Assembly: GCA_902548405.1 (NCBI GenBank)
Contig: CACCRN010000002.1
Coordinates: 1 to 64,000 of the forward strand
Source of the DNA: an uncultured Pelagibacteraceae bacterium
GTDB taxonomy: Bacteria > Pseudomonadota > Alphaproteobacteria > Pelagibacterales > Pelagibacteraceae
Length of the DNA stretch: 64,000 nt
Reading direction: 5' to 3'
Under the pieces are notes generated by a model. That model saw only the letters and a program-made list of their open reading frames with translations. It did no database searches and had not been told where the DNA came from. Shown here piece after piece: positions 27,446-38,851 of the stretch (positions within the stretch are counted from its first letter, which is position 1; each line of letters starts with the position of its first letter). The position numbers and the translations under genes are program-made.

Positions 27446-28393
27446 ATGACTAATCAATTAATTAAAAAAATTAACCTTAATCATTCATTTATATTTTTTT
27501 TGTTAATTAATCTATTTTCTGTTGTGATGTTTAGATTAAATTATTTAGATATTTCATCATCAATTTGCTTATTTTTAATTTTAACTATTGGAGTTTCACA
27601 CGGTGCATTAGATAATATTAAAGGTAAAAAACTTCTTAAATTATTTAATTTTGAAAGAATATATATTTTCTATATTTTCTATATTTTTATAGCAGTTTGT
27701 GTCATTATTATTTGGTCACTATTACCTGCAATCACACTGTTAGTTTTTCTTATAGTGGCATCATTTCATTTTGGTAAAGAAGATACACAATTTTTAATAA
27801 ACAAAAAATCTTACTTAATTCAAATATTATACCTTTTAAAAGGATCACTCATAATTCTTGCCCCGCTTTTTTTTCATTTTGATGATACTGTGAAAATATT
27901 CAAATCATTACTTGTTGTTAATGAAAATTTTTATTTATTCTTAGAATTTTTAGAAGAAAAAAAGATAATCGAGATATCAATTATTTTGAGTTCATTATCA
28001 AGTATATTTTTATTTATTGATAAGTTTGAATTAAAAAAATTCACTATTTTTTTTGATTATTTCTCAATTGTAATTTTAAATTACTACTTTACTCCTTTAG
28101 TAGCTTTTACAATTTATTTTTGTTTTTTACATTCTGTGAGGCACTCTATTTCACTTGCGGTAGACCTTGATGAAAACAATCTCCAAAATGGACTAAAATT
28201 ATTTATTTTAAAGGCTTTACCACTTACACTTTTAACAATCTTGGTTTCAATAATTGTATTATTATTATTAAATGAGGTTAATTATATAGATGATGCAATC
28301 TTAAAACTAATTTTTATTGGTTTGGCGTCTTTAACCTTTCCACATATATTGCTGGAATATTTTTTAGAGAAAAATGAAAAACAAACAAATTAA
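27446..28393 (+). CDS. blh: Beta-carotene 15,15'-dioxygenase (Brp/Blh family)
   Basis: Cleaves beta-carotene to two molecules of retinal, the chromophore of proteorhodopsin. The 315 residues form a multi-helix membrane protein with the family's iron-ligand histidines: His52 (GVSHGALDN), His108 (SFHFGKED), His229 and His233 (LHSVRHS) and His300 (FPHILLEYF). It follows crtY directly and overlaps ispH by 20 bases. It implies a rhodopsin elsewhere in the genome; none is in this window. Confidence 0.94.
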   Translation: MTNQLIKKINLNHSFIFFLLINLFSVVMFRLNYLDISSSICLFLILTIGVSHGALDNIKGKKLLKLFNFERIYIFYIFYIFIAVCVIIIWSLLPAITLLVFLIVASFHFGKEDTQFLINKKSYLIQILYLLKGSLIILAPLFFHFDDTVKIFKSLLVVNENFYLFLEFLEEKKIIEISIILSSLSSIFLFIDKFELKKFTIFFDYFSIVILNYYFTPLVAFTIYFCFLHSVRHSISLAVDLDENNLQNGLKLFILKALPLTLLTILVSIIVLLLLNEVNYIDDAILKLIFIGLASLTFPHILLEYFLEKNEKQTN

Positions 28394-29318
28394 AATTTTA
28401 CTTTCTGCTCCAAGAGGTTTTTGTGCTGGTGTTGAGAGAGCTATAGAGATTGTAGAAAAATCTATTCAAAAATATGGATCGCCAGTTTATGTTAGACACG
28501 AAATCGTTCATAACAAGCATGTTGTTGATAATTTAAAAAATAAAGGTGCTATCTTTGTTGAAGAATTAGAGGAAATTAATGACAAATCTAGACCTGTTAT
28601 TTTTTCTGCGCACGGTGTTCCAAAAAAAATACCAGAAGATGCTGAAAATTATAAAATGACTTATGTAGATGCTACTTGTCCACTAGTTTCTAAAGTTCAT
28701 AGAGAAGCGGAAAACTTAAATAAAGCTGGTTATCATATTATTTTGATTGGACATGAGAACCATCCAGAAGTAATAGGCACTATGGGTCAATTACCTAAAG
28801 GATCTATTGATTTGGTTCAAAATGAAGCTGAAGCAATGGAGTATAAAACCAATCATAGAGAAAAATTGGCTTATATAACTCAAACAACACTATCCGTTGA
28901 TGACACTAAAGAAATAATAAAGATTTTGAAAGATAGATTTACAAACATTAAAGAGCCAGCAAAAGAGGATATTTGTTATGCAACAACTAATAGACAAATG
29001 GCAGTAAAAAATATTGCAAAAGAGTGTGATATGTTTTTTGTAATAGGTAGTAGAAACTCTTCAAATTCAGTTAGACTTGTTGAAGTAGCAAAAAAATCAG
29101 GTTGTCAAAATTCACAACTTTTTCATTCTGAAAGTGAAATTCCTTTTGATCAAATACAGAATTCAAATACTATTGGTATATCATCAGGAGCATCAGCACC
29201 TGAAATTCTTGTAGAAGATTTTATTAATGAATTAAAAAAAAAATTTTCTATAAATGTTGAGGAAGTAGAAATTATAAAAGAAAATGTGGTCTTTAAAGTT
29301 CCTAACAAATTAAATTAA
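28374..29318 (+). CDS. ispH: 4-hydroxy-3-methylbut-2-enyl diphosphate reductase
   Basis: The last MEP-pathway enzyme, giving IPP and DMAPP. The 314 residues carry the three Fe-S ligands Cys17 (APRGFCAGVERA), Cys102 (VDATCPLVSKVH) and Cys201 (DICYATTNRQ), plus the substrate histidines in RHEIVHN and IGHENHPEV. It sits at the end of the retinal block, overlapping blh by 20 bases, so isoprenoid supply is physically coupled to retinal synthesis. thrB follows immediately; ispH-thrB-rnhA is a common alphaproteobacterial order. Confidence 0.97.
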   Translation: MKNKQIKILLSAPRGFCAGVERAIEIVEKSIQKYGSPVYVRHEIVHNKHVVDNLKNKGAIFVEELEEINDKSRPVIFSAHGVPKKIPEDAENYKMTYVDATCPLVSKVHREAENLNKAGYHIILIGHENHPEVIGTMGQLPKGSIDLVQNEAEAMEYKTNHREKLAYITQTTLSVDDTKEIIKILKDRFTNIKEPAKEDICYATTNRQMAVKNIAKECDMFFVIGSRNSSNSVRLVEVAKKSGCQNSQLFHSESEIPFDQIQNSNTIGISSGASAPEILVEDFINELKKKFSINVEEVEIIKENVVFKVPNKLN

Positions 29319-30284
29319 ATGGCTGTATATACAAAAATAAATCAGAGTGATATCGATATAATAAACAACAAGTTTAATATTGAAAAAATTTTAAGTTTCC
29401 AAGGAATTACTAAAGGAATTGAAAATACAAATTACGTTTTAAAATCCAAAAATAAAAAGTTTATTCTCACAATTTTTGAGAAGAGAGTTCTTCCAAAGGA
29501 GATACCTTTTTTTATGAAATTAATGGATCATTTAAATGATTCAAAAATTATTTGCCCAAGACCACTTAAAACTAAAGACAAAAATTATTTAATTAAACTA
29601 AAAAATAAAACAGCTTGTATTGTCACTTTCTTGAATGGAAAAGATAAAAAGAAAGTTAACGAAAATGACTGCTATGCTATTGGAAAAGCAATAGCTAAAA
29701 TGCATCTGGTTACTAAGAAGATACAATTTACTAGAAAAAATTCAATGGGTGTAAAATATTTAAAACCTTTACTCCAGAGTATTAAATTTAAATCAAATAA
29801 AGGATCAAATTTGAAAAAATTTTTATTTAATAATTTTAATGATATTAAAAAAATTTGGCCAAAAAAACTTCCTTCTGGGATTATTCATGGTGATTTATTT
29901 GTAGATAATATTTTTTTTAATAAAAATAAGCTGTCGGGAATTATAGACTTTTACTTTGCTGCAAACGATTACTACATGTATGAAATAGCAATCTGTATTA
30001 ATGCACTATGTTTTGATGAAAAAAATAAAAAATTTGTAATTAATAAGAAGAAAGTTGATAAATTAATCAAGGGATACAACAATGTTAAGAAAATTAAATT
30101 AAATGAAAAAAACAATTTAAATATTTTGTGTAGAGGTGCTGCCCTTAGATATCTGTTAACTAGACTATATGATTATACAAATACTCCAAAAACAGCATTA
30201 ATCAAAATTAAGGATCCGAACGAATATTATCAAAAACTTATTACCCATAACAATTTGAATAGTTTTAAAGATTATTTGATTTAA
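29319..30284 (+). CDS. thrB: Homoserine kinase (type II, APH-like fold)
   Basis: Phosphorylates homoserine on the route to threonine. At 321 residues it belongs to the aminoglycoside-phosphotransferase-like class used by alphaproteobacteria, not the GHMP class. GIENTNYVL is near the N-terminus, the catalytic loop is SGIIHGDLFVDNIFF, and the metal-binding GIIDFYFA follows. threonine synthase lies nearby on the other strand. Its TAA shares a base with the rnhA ATG. Confidence 0.93.
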   Translation: MAVYTKINQSDIDIINNKFNIEKILSFQGITKGIENTNYVLKSKNKKFILTIFEKRVLPKEIPFFMKLMDHLNDSKIICPRPLKTKDKNYLIKLKNKTACIVTFLNGKDKKKVNENDCYAIGKAIAKMHLVTKKIQFTRKNSMGVKYLKPLLQSIKFKSNKGSNLKKFLFNNFNDIKKIWPKKLPSGIIHGDLFVDNIFFNKNKLSGIIDFYFAANDYYMYEIAICINALCFDEKNKKFVINKKKVDKLIKGYNNVKKIKLNEKNNLNILCRGAALRYLLTRLYDYTNTPKTALIKIKDPNEYYQKLITHNNLNSFKDYLI

Positions 30285-30709
30285 TGATTAAAATTTATAC
30301 AGATGGCTCATGTTTAAAAAATCCAGGAAATGGTGGATGGGCAGCAATAATATGTACTGATAATGAAGTGAAAAAAATAAGTGGAAGTGAAAAAGATACA
30401 ACAAATAATAGAATGGAATTAATGGCGACAATCAATGCATTAAAAGAGGTAAATTCTGAAGATTTGATAGAAATCTACACAGATTCTAAATATGTTAAAA
30501 ATGGAATTACTGATTGGATCCACAATTGGATTAAAAATAATTGGAAAACATCTAGTAAAGAAGATGTTAAAAATAAAGATTTATGGGTTCAATTACATGA
30601 TTTGAATAATAATTCTAAGATTAAGTGGAACTGGGTTAAAGCTCATGCTGGAAATCCACTAAATGAAGAAGTTGATTTATTAGCTAAAAAAGCTGCAAGT
30701 CTAGATTAA
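30284..30709 (+). CDS. rnhA: Ribonuclease HI
   Basis: Degrades RNA in RNA-DNA hybrids such as R-loops and primers. The 141 residues contain the catalytic set Asp7 (IYTDGSC), Glu45 (NNRMELMA), Asp67 (IYTDSKY) and Asp131, with His121 in KAHAGNP. It overlaps the upstream thrB stop by one base. Its last nine bases overlap the end of the convergent peroxiredoxin gene. Confidence 0.97.
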   Translation: MIKIYTDGSCLKNPGNGGWAAIICTDNEVKKISGSEKDTTNNRMELMATINALKEVNSEDLIEIYTDSKYVKNGITDWIHNWIKNNWKTSSKEDVKNKDLWVQLHDLNNNSKIKWNWVKAHAGNPLNEEVDLLAKKAASLD

Positions 30710-31186
30710 TTTAAAGAAATTTTCTGCTGCTGAGATTTCACAAGATCCTGTATCTGCTTCTTCCTGAAGTTTAATAACCTTCATGTTATCAACAAACATC
30801 GTGTATCTATTAGATCTAATTCCTAACCCTCTGCCACTTTTATCAACATCTGCACCAATTTCTTTTGTGAAATTAAGAAATGGATCACCCATCATAACAA
30901 TTTTTTCACCTACATCATTTTGTTTACCCCAAGCATTCATCACAAAGGGATCATTTACTGAAATACAAATTATATGATCAATACCTTTTTCTTTATATTG
31001 ATCATGCATCTTAATATATCCTGGCAAATGTTTAGCAGAACATACAGAAGTATATGCCCCGGGTAGTCCAAATATTACAACTTTTTTGTCTTTAAAAAAA
31101 TCTTCTATATTTTTTTTTACAGGCTCTCCATCTTGAAGAACAAAAATTTCTGAATTTGGTAGGTTATCGTTTTCTTTTATTTTCAT
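30701..31186 (-). CDS. Peroxiredoxin, Prx5-like
   Basis: Reduces hydrogen peroxide and alkyl hydroperoxides. The 161 residues carry the active site GLPGAYTSVCSAKHLPGY with peroxidatic Cys49. A second cysteine at 149 (DTGSCEIS) is placed as the resolving cysteine of atypical two-Cys Prx5 proteins. The gene overlaps the end of threonine synthase by ATGA, so it is the last cistron of the surf1-thrC run. A detoxifying enzyme co-expressed with the oxidase genes is plausible but not shown. Confidence 0.93.
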   Translation of the reverse strand: MKIKENDNLPNSEIFVLQDGEPVKKNIEDFFKDKKVVIFGLPGAYTSVCSAKHLPGYIKMHDQYKEKGIDHIICISVNDPFVMNAWGKQNDVGEKIVMMGDPFLNFTKEIGADVDKSGRGLGIRSNRYTMFVDNMKVIKLQEEADTGSCEISAAENFFKLI

Positions 31187-32565
31187 TTGGATCTATCTTT
31201 AATATGTTCTTTTACTTTTTCGATATCATTTTCAAGAATATCATAATTTTCTTTCTCATTTAATATAAATTGAAGTTCATTTGGTAACTCAGCTTTAATA
31301 TTTATAGCACTTTTAATTGCATCAGGAAACTTACATGGATGTGCTGTTGCTAGCACAATATTATTACCATTGAGATTATGTTTATCAAAAGCTCCATAAC
31401 CAATTGCAGTATGAGGGTCTAAAACAATATTAAATTCTTGATAAACAGACTTAATAATATCAAGTGTTTCGGTCTCGCTCATTCTTGCTGATAAGAAATC
31501 TTGATTAATTAAATTCAACTTTTCTTTATCAATTGAATATTTTCCTTCTTCTTTAATTTTTATCATGTCTTTTGATGTTTGTTCTGAATTCTTATCACTC
31601 AGATCAAAAATAAGTCTCTCAAAGTTACTTGCGATCTGTATATCCATACTAGGAGAAATAGTTTCGGAAACAGTTTCAGCCTCGTAATTACCGTTTGAAA
31701 TAGCTCTATGGAGAATGTCATTTTGATTTGTTGCAACAATCAATTTATTAATGGGCAAACCCATTTTTTTGGCTAAGTAACCTGCGTATACATCTCCGAA
31801 ATTCCCTGTGGGAACAGAAAAATTAGTGGGTTTAGAGTGATCTTCAATGAGATAATAGCTGTAAAAGTAATAAACACATTGAGCAATAATTCTTGCCCAG
31901 TTGATTGAATTTACACCTGACATATTAATATCTTGAGAAAATTTTGTGTCAGAAAACATTGATTTAACTAAGTTTTGGCAGTCATCAAAATTTCCTTTAA
32001 TAGCGATATTAAATACATTTTCATGTTTTCCAGTAGTCATGATTTTTCGCTGAACAGAAGAAACTCGATTATCAGGATGTAGTACAAAAATATTTAAATT
32101 TTCTTTTCCTTTTATTGCATCTATAGCTGCTGCCCCTGTGTCTCCAGATGTGGCAACTACAATATTAATTTTTTCTTTTTGCTTTCTTAAATAAAATTCA
32201 TAAAAATTTCCAAGAAGTTGCATAGCAACATCCTTAAAGGCTAGTGTTGGGCCATGAAATAACTCTAAGACTGATCGATCCCCTATTTTTATGAAATCAA
32301 TTACATTTTCTCTTCTAAAAACAGAATAAGATTTATCAATTATTTTAGACAATTCATCTTTATTCATAAAATTTCCTATAAAAGGAAAAATAATTTTTTT
32401 TGCTAAATCTGAATAATTTAGTGACCTCAATTCTTGAATTTCTTTTTCACTATAGTTTGGAAGTGAGCTAGGAATAAACAATCCCCCATCATCAGCAAGA
32501 CCTTTGATAAAAACATCCTTAAATTCATATGTTTTTGAAGTATTTCTGGTGCTGACGTATCTCAT
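31183..32565 (-). CDS. thrC: Threonine synthase
   Basis: A PLP enzyme converting O-phosphohomoserine to threonine. The 460 residues have the N-terminal RYVSTRN start, the PLP lysine in LFHGPTLAFKDVAMQ, and the phosphate-binding TSGDTGAAAI. Its ATG shares a base with the stop of surf1; surf1-thrC adjacency is widespread in alphaproteobacteria. Confidence 0.97.
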   Translation of the reverse strand: MRYVSTRNTSKTYEFKDVFIKGLADDGGLFIPSSLPNYSEKEIQELRSLNYSDLAKKIIFPFIGNFMNKDELSKIIDKSYSVFRRENVIDFIKIGDRSVLELFHGPTLAFKDVAMQLLGNFYEFYLRKQKEKINIVVATSGDTGAAAIDAIKGKENLNIFVLHPDNRVSSVQRKIMTTGKHENVFNIAIKGNFDDCQNLVKSMFSDTKFSQDINMSGVNSINWARIIAQCVYYFYSYYLIEDHSKPTNFSVPTGNFGDVYAGYLAKKMGLPINKLIVATNQNDILHRAISNGNYEAETVSETISPSMDIQIASNFERLIFDLSDKNSEQTSKDMIKIKEEGKYSIDKEKLNLINQDFLSARMSETETLDIIKSVYQEFNIVLDPHTAIGYGAFDKHNLNGNNIVLATAHPCKFPDAIKSAINIKAELPNELQFILNEKENYDILENDIEKVKEHIKDRSK

Positions 32566-33218
32566 TAATAATTTTTTTTTCTAAAGTATAAATATATTAA
32601 AAGAATTGAAATCGCCATCAAAAACCAAGTAATTGCATACTTTTTGTGGTTATTTGAAATTTTAGCAGTGATCACTCTTGGTCTTGGGTTTTTGTAGTTA
32701 CCGTTTAAATAAATAATATATTTCGAAAAGTTTTTTCCTGTAAATTTTAAAATATCTTCCCGATCTAGTGTGAACCAATAATTTTTATCTAATTCATTCT
32801 TGGGTTTGAATGAACTTGATTTTGATTGAAGCATTAAAGTACCAATAATATTTTTTTGATCAACAACATTAATCTCTGGTTTGTTTTTTTGGTCAAAAGA
32901 TATCCAGCCTCTATTAATTAAATAATCTTCATTTCCAACTTTAATTGGGTTGATAACTTCAAATCCAGGTTTACCAGTTTCGTTAAGATTATAGAGATAA
33001 ATTTGTTTTTCAAAATCAATTTGTCCTGATGTTTTTATTCTTAAATAATTTTTTTTTTCTACATTTTGAAGTTCAACAGGATCCATCTTTAAAGAATTTT
33101 CAATTTGATTGATTAAATCTAATTTCCAACTCAATCTATACAATTGCCAAAAGCCTAATGACAACAAGACTAAAATTATAAAATAAACGAAAACGGAAAA
33201 TAGAAGCTTATTCTTCAA
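32565..33218 (-). CDS. SURF1-family cytochrome oxidase assembly protein
   Basis: Assists insertion of haem a into oxidase subunit I. The 217 residues have one transmembrane helix at each end (about 8-25 and 193-212) around a periplasmic domain, the SURF1 plan. Characteristic pieces are LGFWQLYRLSWKLDLI after the first helix, INRGWI in the middle and ITWFLMAI in the last helix. The start is TTG, ten bases after coxC. It shares its stop with the thrC start. Confidence 0.9.
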   Translation of the reverse strand: MKNKLLFSVFVYFIILVLLSLGFWQLYRLSWKLDLINQIENSLKMDPVELQNVEKKNYLRIKTSGQIDFEKQIYLYNLNETGKPGFEVINPIKVGNEDYLINRGWISFDQKNKPEINVVDQKNIIGTLMLQSKSSSFKPKNELDKNYWFTLDREDILKFTGKNFSKYIIYLNGNYKNPRPRVITAKISNNHKKYAITWFLMAISILLIYLYFRKKNY

Positions 33219-33228
33219 GGATTAAATA

Positions 33229-34017
33229 TTAACTTCCCCAAACGTAGATAGCCGCAAACAAAAATAACCAAACAACATCAACAAAGTGCCAGTACCAAGC
33301 AGCTGCCTCAAAACCAAAGTGGTGTTCTTTCGTAAAGTGACCCAATCTTCCTCTCCATAAACAAACAGCAAGAAAAATTGTTCCAACAATTACGTGGAAA
33401 CCGTGAAAACCTGTTGCCATATAAAATACTGCACCATAAATATGTCCTGAATAATCAAATGTAGCATGATGATATTCGTAAGCCTGTAACAAAGTAAAAA
33501 AGAAGCCTAGTGCAACAGTTGCTGTTAATCCTTGAATAAATCCCTTTCTATCGTCTTCTAATAAAGAGTGGTGAGCCCAAGTTACTGTAGTACCAGATAA
33601 TAATAAAACTAGTGTATTGATTAATGGAATGTCCCATGGATCAAAAGTTTCTATGTCTTGTGGAGGCCATACATTTCCAACAAACTCATTTGGGAACAAG
33701 CTTATATCAAAATATGCCCAAAACCATGCAACGAAAAACATAACTTCAGAAGCAATGAATAACGTCATTCCATATCTATGATGGATTTGAACAACTGGAG
33801 TATGGTGACCTTGATGTTCAGCTTCAATGACAACATCTCTGAACCACATATAAGCTGCATAAATTACAAGAGCTAATCCCAAATACATTCCCCAAGATAC
33901 ATCATTGTGCATATAAAAAATTGCTCCGATAGCTAGTACCAAGCATGCAAAAGATGTAAATATTGGCCAAGGACTTGGGTCTACTAAGTGATAATCATGT
34001 TTTTTTTCAGCTGACAT
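33229..34017 (-). CDS. coxC: Cytochrome c oxidase subunit III
   Basis: Third core subunit of the aa3-type oxidase; it stabilises proton uptake into subunit I. The 262 residues form seven transmembrane helices and show MTLFIASEVMFFVAWFWAYF, the conserved glutamate helix, and the C-terminal WYWHFVDVVWLFLF. It lies ten bases after ctaG on the same strand. Confidence 0.97.
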   Translation of the reverse strand: MSAEKKHDYHLVDPSPWPIFTSFACLVLAIGAIFYMHNDVSWGMYLGLALVIYAAYMWFRDVVIEAEHQGHHTPVVQIHHRYGMTLFIASEVMFFVAWFWAYFDISLFPNEFVGNVWPPQDIETFDPWDIPLINTLVLLLSGTTVTWAHHSLLEDDRKGFIQGLTATVALGFFFTLLQAYEYHHATFDYSGHIYGAVFYMATGFHGFHVIVGTIFLAVCLWRGRLGHFTKEHHFGFEAAAWYWHFVDVVWLFLFAAIYVWGS

Positions 34018-34027
34018 ATTTTTTTAA

Positions 34028-34561
34028 TTATGATTGTTTATAATAATCTGTCGAGAAAAAAGTATACGACATAGTTACATCCTGTAAGTTTTTAACTGTT
34101 GGATCATTTACCAGTTCTGGGTCCAAATAAAAAGTCATAATATAAGTTGCCTTCTCACCTGCCTTAAGTTCCTGTTTTTCGAAGCAAAAACAGCCTAATT
34201 TACTATAATATTTACCAAAACTTGCAGGCGAAACATTGAAACTAGCAACTCCATAAGTTGTTTCGTCTCCATAGTTCTCAACCTCAAACTCAATTCTATT
34301 TACCTGGCCAACCTTAACATCAATGACATTTGATTTAGCCTTAAAATCCCAAGTAAGATTGTTTACATTCGTATCAAATCTTACACTTACAACTTTATCT
34401 AAAACTATTTTCGGAGCTTCTTTAGATACTTGGGTTGTTCCTCCAAAGCCAGTTACACGACAAAAAAGATCATATAAGGGCACTGCCGCAAAAGATAAAC
34501 CTAACATTAAACAAAAAATACCTGCTAGAAGTAATGGAGTTAATGTTTTGCTCTTAATCAT
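34028..34561 (-). CDS. ctaG: Cytochrome c oxidase assembly protein CtaG (Cox11)
   Basis: Delivers copper to the CuB site of subunit I. It has 177 residues, with an N-terminal membrane anchor (about 8-28), then VPLYDLFCRVTGFGGTTQ, and the copper-binding CFCFEKQ in the C-terminal half (GCFCFE). Its start overlaps the stop of the small upstream gene, and it precedes coxC by ten bases. Confidence 0.95.
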   Translation of the reverse strand: MIKSKTLTPLLLAGIFCLMLGLSFAAVPLYDLFCRVTGFGGTTQVSKEAPKIVLDKVVSVRFDTNVNNLTWDFKAKSNVIDVKVGQVNRIEFEVENYGDETTYGVASFNVSPASFGKYYSKLGCFCFEKQELKAGEKATYIMTFYLDPELVNDPTVKNLQDVTMSYTFFSTDYYKQS

Positions 34562-34683
34562 ATCTGCCTATCAAAAACACCAACGTTATATAATGTAAAA
34601 ATAAACAAAAAAACCATAAAAGCTAAAATTGCTAAAGCAGTAATAATATTTTTTTTCTTTGTTTTTTTATCGGGTGTTATCAT
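34558..34683 (-). CDS. Small membrane protein of the cytochrome oxidase operon (CoxF-like position), 41 aa
   Basis: A 41-codon ORF fills the gap between ctaB and ctaG. It starts with MITPDKKTKKKN, followed by one hydrophobic helix (about 13-32, ITALAILAFMVFLFIFTLY) and the tail NVGVFDRQI. Its ATG overlaps the ctaB stop (ATGA), and its TGA overlaps the ctaG ATG by three bases. This tight coupling at both ends strongly supports translation. Alphaproteobacterial cox operons often have a small CoxF-type gene at this place, but similarity cannot be confirmed by eye. Confidence 0.75.
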   Translation of the reverse strand: MITPDKKTKKKNIITALAILAFMVFLFIFTLYNVGVFDRQI

Positions 34684-35591
34684 AAAATTTTATCTATTAA
34701 GAAAAATACAAAAACTAAAAACAAATATAATATCGAGTATCCAAAAATTGTTTTTGCTTTTTTTGCATCAAACTTGTTCTTCTTAAATTTATAAAGTTCA
34801 AAACATAAGTAATTATAATAAATTGTCAAAATTAATGATGGAATTAAAAATACTAGACCAACAAAATTAATTGCATATGGGAAAACAATAACTGGCAACA
34901 TTATTAATGAATAAACAAATATATTTAATTTTGTACTTTCAACACCATTAGTCAATGGAAGCATTGGAATATTTGCTTTTTTATAATCATCAGATTTATA
35001 TAAACTTAGTGCCCAAAAATGTGATGGTGTCCAAAAAAAGATAATTAGAAAAAAAGTTAATGGCTCAAGTGAAAGTGAGTTGGTAGCTATAGTCCAACCA
35101 ATTACAGGAGGTAATGCTCCTGCAGCGCCTCCAATAACTATATTTTGAGGCGTTTTTCTTTTAAGCCAAACGGTATAAACCAGCACATAAAACAAAATTG
35201 TAAATAACAATAAAGCTGCTGAAACTGTATTTGCAAAATAATCTAAAGCAACAACAGAAAATATTGATAAAGCGATACCAAAAATCAAAGCTTGGTTTTT
35301 ATTTACCTTCCCAGTTGGTATAGGTCTCAAACAAGTCCTTGTCATTAATGCATCTAGATCAGACTCGTACCACATATTAAGAGCTCCGGCAGCACCTGCT
35401 CCAATAGAAACTAAAATAATTCCAATGATTGCATCTTTTGTTGGAATGATATTTGGTGCCATCAACAATCCAACTGCACACGTGAAAATTACAAGAGACA
35501 TTACTCTTGGCTTCATAAGTTTAAATAACTCAGAGAAATTGAATACGTCTTCTTGACTTAAATTTCTATTTTTTAACTTAGATTTAATCAT
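34680..35591 (-). CDS. ctaB: Protoheme IX farnesyltransferase (haem O synthase)
   Basis: Transfers a farnesyl group to haem b, the first step to haem a for the oxidase. It has 303 residues in about nine membrane helices. The first prenyl-diphosphate motif is MWYESDLDALMTRTCLRPIP and the second is WTPSHFWALSLYKSDDYKKA. It is located between coxA and the small gene that precedes ctaG. Confidence 0.96.
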   Translation of the reverse strand: MIKSKLKNRNLSQEDVFNFSELFKLMKPRVMSLVIFTCAVGLLMAPNIIPTKDAIIGIILVSIGAGAAGALNMWYESDLDALMTRTCLRPIPTGKVNKNQALIFGIALSIFSVVALDYFANTVSAALLLFTILFYVLVYTVWLKRKTPQNIVIGGAAGALPPVIGWTIATNSLSLEPLTFFLIIFFWTPSHFWALSLYKSDDYKKANIPMLPLTNGVESTKLNIFVYSLIMLPVIVFPYAINFVGLVFLIPSLILTIYYNYLCFELYKFKKNKFDAKKAKTIFGYSILYLFLVFVFFLIDKIL

Positions 35592-35621
35592 TTAATTTTA
35601 GACAAAAAATCTAAATACTTT

Positions 35622-38073
<2,452 letters not shown>

Positions 38074-38133
38074 TTTTTTACCCTATATAGAACGTCTTCA
38101 AAAAAATTACACTTTAGTTTTCGCGACAAAATA

Positions 38134-38835
38134 TCAATTTATGGCGTATTTTATGATCGATATAGCTGAAATTACAGCTGTTTCAGATCTCAATATATTC
38201 TCATTAATTTTCAATGGTTGAACACCTCTAAATTTTAGAATCTTAGCTCTTTCCTCTTCAGAAAAATCTCCTTCTGGACCTATAATTACACATGTAGGTT
38301 TATCTGTAACCTTCTTTAAATCTACTTTGGTATTTTCAGAATTTAGATCAGTAAAAATTAAATCAACTTTATTGTTATTTAAAAAATCATCTAATGATTT
38401 TGGGTCTTCAATATCTGGAACATTAATTCTATTCGATTGCTCTGCTGCTTCAATAATTACTTTCTCTAATCGCTCTTTATTAATTTTACGAACAATCGTT
38501 CTATCAAATATTATTGGAATAAATTTTGTAACTCCTAACTCAGTTGCTTTTTGAATCATAAAGTTAAAATAATTTGATTTAATTGGAGAAAATGCCAACC
38601 ACAATTCTTTTGGATTTTCTTTCTGTCTTAATTGTTTTGTAACATTAAATTCAACAACACCTTTTGAGATATTTAAAATTTTTGCTTCCCATTCACCACT
38701 GCTGTTAAATAATGAGAAAGTTTCATTTTCTTTAACTCTCATTACTTTGTTTACGTAATGTGATTGAGATTTATCAAGTGTACCAGTTAAATTATTAGAT
38801 AAACTTTTAGAAAAATATAATCTAATGTTACTCAT
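38134..38835 (-). CDS. rsmE: 16S rRNA (uracil(1498)-N(3))-methyltransferase
   Basis: A SPOUT methyltransferase acting on U1498 of the small-subunit rRNA. The 233 residues show a PUA-like N-terminal domain (SHYVNKVMRVKENETFSLF) and the knot motifs CVIIGPEGDFSEEE and NILRSETAVISAISI. It is divergent from the HAD gene with 16 bases between the starts. It lies 60 bases upstream of coxB on the same strand. Confidence 0.94.
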   Translation of the reverse strand: MSNIRLYFSKSLSNNLTGTLDKSQSHYVNKVMRVKENETFSLFNSSGEWEAKILNISKGVVEFNVTKQLRQKENPKELWLAFSPIKSNYFNFMIQKATELGVTKFIPIIFDRTIVRKINKERLEKVIIEAAEQSNRINVPDIEDPKSLDDFLNNNKVDLIFTDLNSENTKVDLKKVTDKPTCVIIGPEGDFSEEERAKILKFRGVQPLKINENILRSETAVISAISIIKYAIN

Positions 38836-38851
38836 ATTATTAAATTAGTTT

